Assembly: GCA_025055465.1 (NCBI GenBank)
Contig: JANWXA010000075.1
Span: 1 to 8,754, forward strand
Direction: 5' to 3'
DNA: 8,754 bases
Source of the DNA: Candidatus Kapaibacterium sp.
Lineage (GTDB): Bacteria; Bacteroidota; Ignavibacteria; Kapaibacteriales; HRBIN21
In this document: positions 8,101 through 8,754 of the stretch, one piece after another
Layout: the number at the start of each line of letters is the position of its first letter
Position numbering within the stretch: position 1 is the stretch's first letter
Notes under the pieces: generated by a model
Databases searched by the model: none
Told to the model about the DNA's origin: nothing
What the model saw: only the letters and a program-made list of their open reading frames with translations
Program-made: the position numbers and the translations under genes

Positions 8101-8754
8101 CGCTGTGTGTCCCCCCAATATGAAATAGCCACACCAGTGCACCCCCCCCGTCCAGGCGAGCAACGAAAGCATCCTTGCCGCCGCGGCTGACCAGCATCTG
8201 ATTCCCCCAGCGCAAGGTGTCCTCGAAGGACCCAACAACGTAGAGGCAAGAACCATCGGGTGAGACAGCAACACCGGAGACCCGATCATTGGCACGCCCA
8301 CCTATAGGGAACGCCCAAGCCCAGAAGGTCTGAGCAGGGGCTGAAACCCGAATCCGATAGCGTCCCGGTGCCGGCGGCGCCCAGGTGTACGACAACCCCT
8401 GTACACCGGTAGCCAGCGAGCGCCATGTACGCCCTTCGTCCGTGCTGTAGGCTAAATCCACTGGCTGGGTGGGATCTACCCCTGCCCAGAAAATGCGCAC
8501 CGTATCACACACGGAGACCGTATCTCCACCATTGGGCTGCAGAAGGATAACCCGCCCCGGCCCGCCTACCAACGGAATCTGCGGTCCACAAGGTTCACCG
8601 TTGATGACCAGCGTGGCTTGCCGATACGCCCGCGCCGACCCTTGGCGGAACTCCACCGTTACACGCAAGTCCTGCCCCCGAGGAATGACCGCCGGCACTG
8701 CCGGTGCCGTTCCCACCACCTGGTAGTACATTGTTGGACGGACCTCCACACTCC
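5156..8754 (-). CDS. Large T9SS-secreted protein with propeller-like and ASH (choice-of-anchor D) repeats, 5' end missing
   Basis: The frame is open to the right edge, so the N-terminus and signal peptide are not seen; about 1,198 codons are visible. Numbering residues from the codon at 8749, the order is: tail of an ASH-like domain (1-62), Ig-like module with STDEGRTW (64-137), SBBP-like propeller repeats (146-405), five ASH domains of about 100 residues (420-953), a cohesin-like beta module (957-1110) and a T9SS type A sorting domain (1113-1197). No catalytic motif is visible. Known family behaviour: the sorting tail directs export across the outer membrane by T9SS, after which the tail is usually removed and the protein anchored or released. 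ASH and propeller repeats usually serve as scaffold or binding surfaces, so a cell-surface adhesion or structural role is my inference. The native start may be far upstream; the GTG at 8749 is only an internal Val codon. The stop is TGA at 5158-5156. Confidence 0.9.
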   Translation of the reverse strand, partial: SVEVRPTMYYQVVGTAPAVPAVIPRGQDLRVTVEFRQGSARAYRQATLVINGEPCGPQIPLVGGPGRVILLQPNGGDTVSVCDTVRIFWAGVDPTQPVDLAYSTDEGRTWRSLATGVQGLSYTWAPPAPGRYRIRVSAPAQTFWAWAFPIGGRANDRVSGVAVSPDGSCLYVVGSFEDTLRWGNQMLVSRGGKDAFVARLDGGGALVWLFHIGGTHSDEATGVVVDANCNAYVTGWYESPQCYIGTTQFLSLGNTLDTTNAFLVAFDGSAPTPVYRWMYRIGGTWDNSGRVFADRVALRNDTIFVEGRFRRRAYFGVAPGGATVQLQSPSPNFYSTFTGWYRANNQVLGAMVGTFAPRPSYGGITAQDSYGNTYEGGEFSGSRTFGTIRIQSAGGTDGFMSKRAYVPATSDTSDTSFVVAAPRLRLPAELVYIGATPVGTSVDSSLGSVLCNIGNYPVTIVRTSFVGSNPSDFSLVQTLQGRVLKPGECAGVEVRFTPQAVGRREATLVVEGDCGEPTSLQVWGIGYPPCEVTVTDAVFSRTAIGAVRQQSVCVLRNVSGARSISGTVRLAGPDAADFIVTPLGGFMLAPGECLTVQIEFRPSRPGLRRAWLEFDLGAECQVRTARLQGEAAVAIPRVGSVDWGQRRLLTQNPATVDVRNDDSIPARLVRIQLVGPDAASFGMQPLAVPRDLRPTEVLSIPVEFRPQQEGPLAAWVEVEVEGGSETARGKLQGVGILPKIAAEGYRFMPVPVGQLSGEQGRIRIRNVDSMAPLYIAEVQYISGQAEFPPDVAALRAAQGRTLSVGGELHIPVGFQPQAAGRRVARVVILSDAAPGPEPSPRVADTVELMGDGVGVTVTPTTVDFGKVLTCSLRDTTLTLVNGSATAPLRVTAYRFAGDATVFEITPQPPFEVPAGGTQELRVRFSPLEARPYALTVRMENEQGVPVEFSLRGEGEVRSLLIGDGTVVDRVLPGTEVTVPLALRAEPQITEVITSTNRMELCLRVRYAPDFLQFRRLRVLEEHPSWTWRVQPIADGEIELRGQGGMGPNVPPMKLVLDFLVYLALPAERLLQVELCPGATIPRCLVPVVRSPGVRLADVCFLNGRQVRLTGEIGAVQIEPHPVHRGVPIRVALWLPKALPVELEVFTTLGDRVLHLWREELPAGSHELWLPTQSLGGGVYFYRLRIGSSVRSGSFVLLP
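5159..5413 (-). other. Type IX secretion C-terminal sorting domain (type A)
   Basis: The last 85 residues of the large protein (about 1113-1197) fit the type A sorting domain: a proline-containing entry strand (IEPHPVHRG, in place of the common YPNP), alternating beta strands, LEVFTTLGDRVLHL (the usual 'v..l.G..v'), an AGSHELWLP strand, GGGVYFYRLRIG and a closing strand SGSFVLLP. Residues and spacing agree with known sorting domains that send proteins through T9SS in Bacteroidota/Chlorobiota. The final residue is Pro, whereas many examples end in a basic residue, and the entry reads HP rather than NP; both are minor deviations. Confidence 0.85.
5420..5881 (-). other. Cohesin-like beta module before the sorting tail
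   Basis: Residues about 957-1110 resemble a cohesin/CBM-adjacent beta sandwich: an opening strand of the form 'G..v....pGtev.vpl.l' (VLPGTEVTVPLALR), LCLRVRYAPDFLQFRRL, then 'G.i.l.gqgg' and LVLDFLVYLAL strands. The closing LADVCFLNGRQVRL immediately precedes the sorting domain; similar 'dvC...GR' linkers precede sorting tails in related T9SS proteins, as I recall. There is no dockerin in view, so it is more likely a structural spacer or binding module than a cellulosome part. The assignment is fold-level only. Confidence 0.5.
5891..7492 (-). repeat. Five tandem ASH / choice-of-anchor D repeats (protein level)
   Basis: Five divergent units of about 100-115 residues follow one another: residues 420-526, 529-630, 633-735, 737-850 and 853-953. 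Each ends with a strand that closes on a Gly-rich turn: LQVWGIG, ARLQGEA, GKLQGVG, ELMGDG and FSLRGEG. Each has a mid-domain signature of the form 'L.pGe...v.v.F.P...G.r.a.l': VEVRFTPQAVGRREA, VQIEFRPSRPGLRRA, IPVEFRPQQEGPLAA, IPVGFQPQAAGRRVA and LRVRFSPLEARPYAL. A 'vGpdaa.F' motif recurs (SNPSDF, GPDAADF, GPDAASF, GDATVF). This is the pattern of ASPM-SPD-2-Hydin domains. The DNA copies are too diverged to look like a recent duplication. Confidence 0.8.
7535..8314 (-). other. SBBP-like beta-propeller repeat region
   Basis: Residues about 146-405 contain repeating units of roughly 60-70 residues of the form 'D...gvav...G..YV.G.fe.t..wg...l.s.GgkDaFvar.d..G...w...iGG': DRVSGVAVSPDGSCLYVVGS then SRGGKDAFVARLDGGGALVW; EATGVVVDANCNAYVTGWYE then NAFLVAFDG; a more diverged copy with TIFVEGRF; and a last one, AQDSYGNTYEGGEFSG then GGTDGFMSKRAYV. 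This matches SBBP (seven-bladed propeller) repeats in secreted proteins of this group. The visible units number about four, fewer than seven, so the propeller may be partial or strongly diverged. Confidence 0.65.
8142..8149 (-). repeat. Run of eight G (coding strand) inside the secreted-protein gene
   Basis: Eight consecutive C on the plus strand (G on the coding strand) encode Gly201-Gly203 of the propeller region. Homopolymer runs of this length can slip in replication. A one-base change here would shift the frame and remove the ASH repeats and sorting tail. No evidence that it varies is available from one sequence. Confidence 0.9.
8339..8563 (-). other. Ig/fibronectin-like module with GG..W and YSTDEGRTW motifs
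   Basis: Residues about 63-137 match the common 'PNGGDTVSV..TVRIFWAG....vdl.YSTDEGRTW' to 'Y.W.pP....RIRVSA' module found in secreted T9SS proteins. It has two aromatic-anchored strands and the end RYRIRVSAP. Such modules act as spacers or weak ligand-binding domains. The assignment is by pattern only. Confidence 0.6.
8564..8754 (-). other. Partial ASH-like domain at the window edge
   Basis: The first visible 62 residues or so include 'VIPRGQDLRVTVEFRQGSAR..RQATLVINGEP' followed by IPLVGG. This has the same order ('G..l.V.v.F......r.A.L.i.....' then a closing 'L.G' strand) as the second half of the five ASH repeats further on. It suggests that another ASH domain, and perhaps more, precedes the Ig-like and propeller modules outside the window. 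Confidence 0.5.

Noticed and set aside
8747..8749. GTG at 8749 as the true start of the large protein
   Set aside because: The frame stays open to the window edge and the first residues already form the middle of a beta domain with no signal peptide, so the gene continues upstream.
1..8754. CRISPR arrays, tRNA or rRNA genes, insertion sequences
   Set aside because: I saw no regularly spaced direct repeats, tRNA-like cloverleaf sequence, rRNA sequence, transposase or terminal inverted repeats; the window is almost fully coding.

Overview
The window carries five genes, all on the minus strand, packed with almost no spare DNA. In transcription order (right to left) they are: a very large modular secreted protein whose 5' end lies outside the window (5156-8754); a membrane-anchored metallophosphoesterase (3906-5108); a GatB/YqeY-domain protein (3408-3857); the MutS2 ATPase with a C-terminal Smr domain (1057-3411); and a family 57 glycoside hydrolase whose 3' end lies beyond base 1 (1-1057). 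The gaps or overlaps between neighbours are 47 bp, 48 bp, a 4-base overlap and a 1-base overlap. I see no RNA gene, mobile element, CRISPR array, integration scar or convincing terminator.

The large protein ends in a type IX secretion system (T9SS) sorting domain and contains tandem ASH / 'choice-of-anchor D' domains. T9SS is confined to the Bacteroidota/Chlorobiota (FCB) group. By eye the base composition is GC-rich. Arginine strongly replaces lysine: 78 Arg against 12 Lys in MutS2. A GH57 enzyme is present. Together these suggest a GC-rich, possibly thermophilic member of that group, for example a Chlorobiota/Kapabacteria-, Ignavibacteria- or Rhodothermota-like lineage. The phylum-level inference is fairly firm. 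The finer placement and thermophily are guesses.

Region by region: 5156-8754 encodes, from N to C terminus, the tail of one ASH-like domain, an Ig-like fibronectin-type module, a region of SBBP-like beta-propeller repeats, five ASH repeats, a cohesin-like module and the T9SS tail. It should be exported and attached to, or released from, the cell surface. 3906-5108 encodes a YkuE/YaeI-type phosphoesterase with an N-terminal membrane domain. 3408-3857 and 1057-3411 (YqeY and MutS2) are joined by an ATGA overlap and are probably translationally coupled. MutS2 and the GH57 gene share one base in a TAATG junction.

YqeY and MutS2 both have links to translation: YqeY resembles the tRNA-binding part of GatB, and MutS2 of Bacillus subtilis acts on collided ribosomes. 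Their coupling therefore hints at a shared translation-related role. The secreted protein and the GH57 enzyme look like co-directional neighbours rather than partners. I did not find a clearly new biological system. The most notable points are the domain layout and cysteine pattern of the secreted protein, and the coupled yqeY-mutS2-GH57 arrangement.
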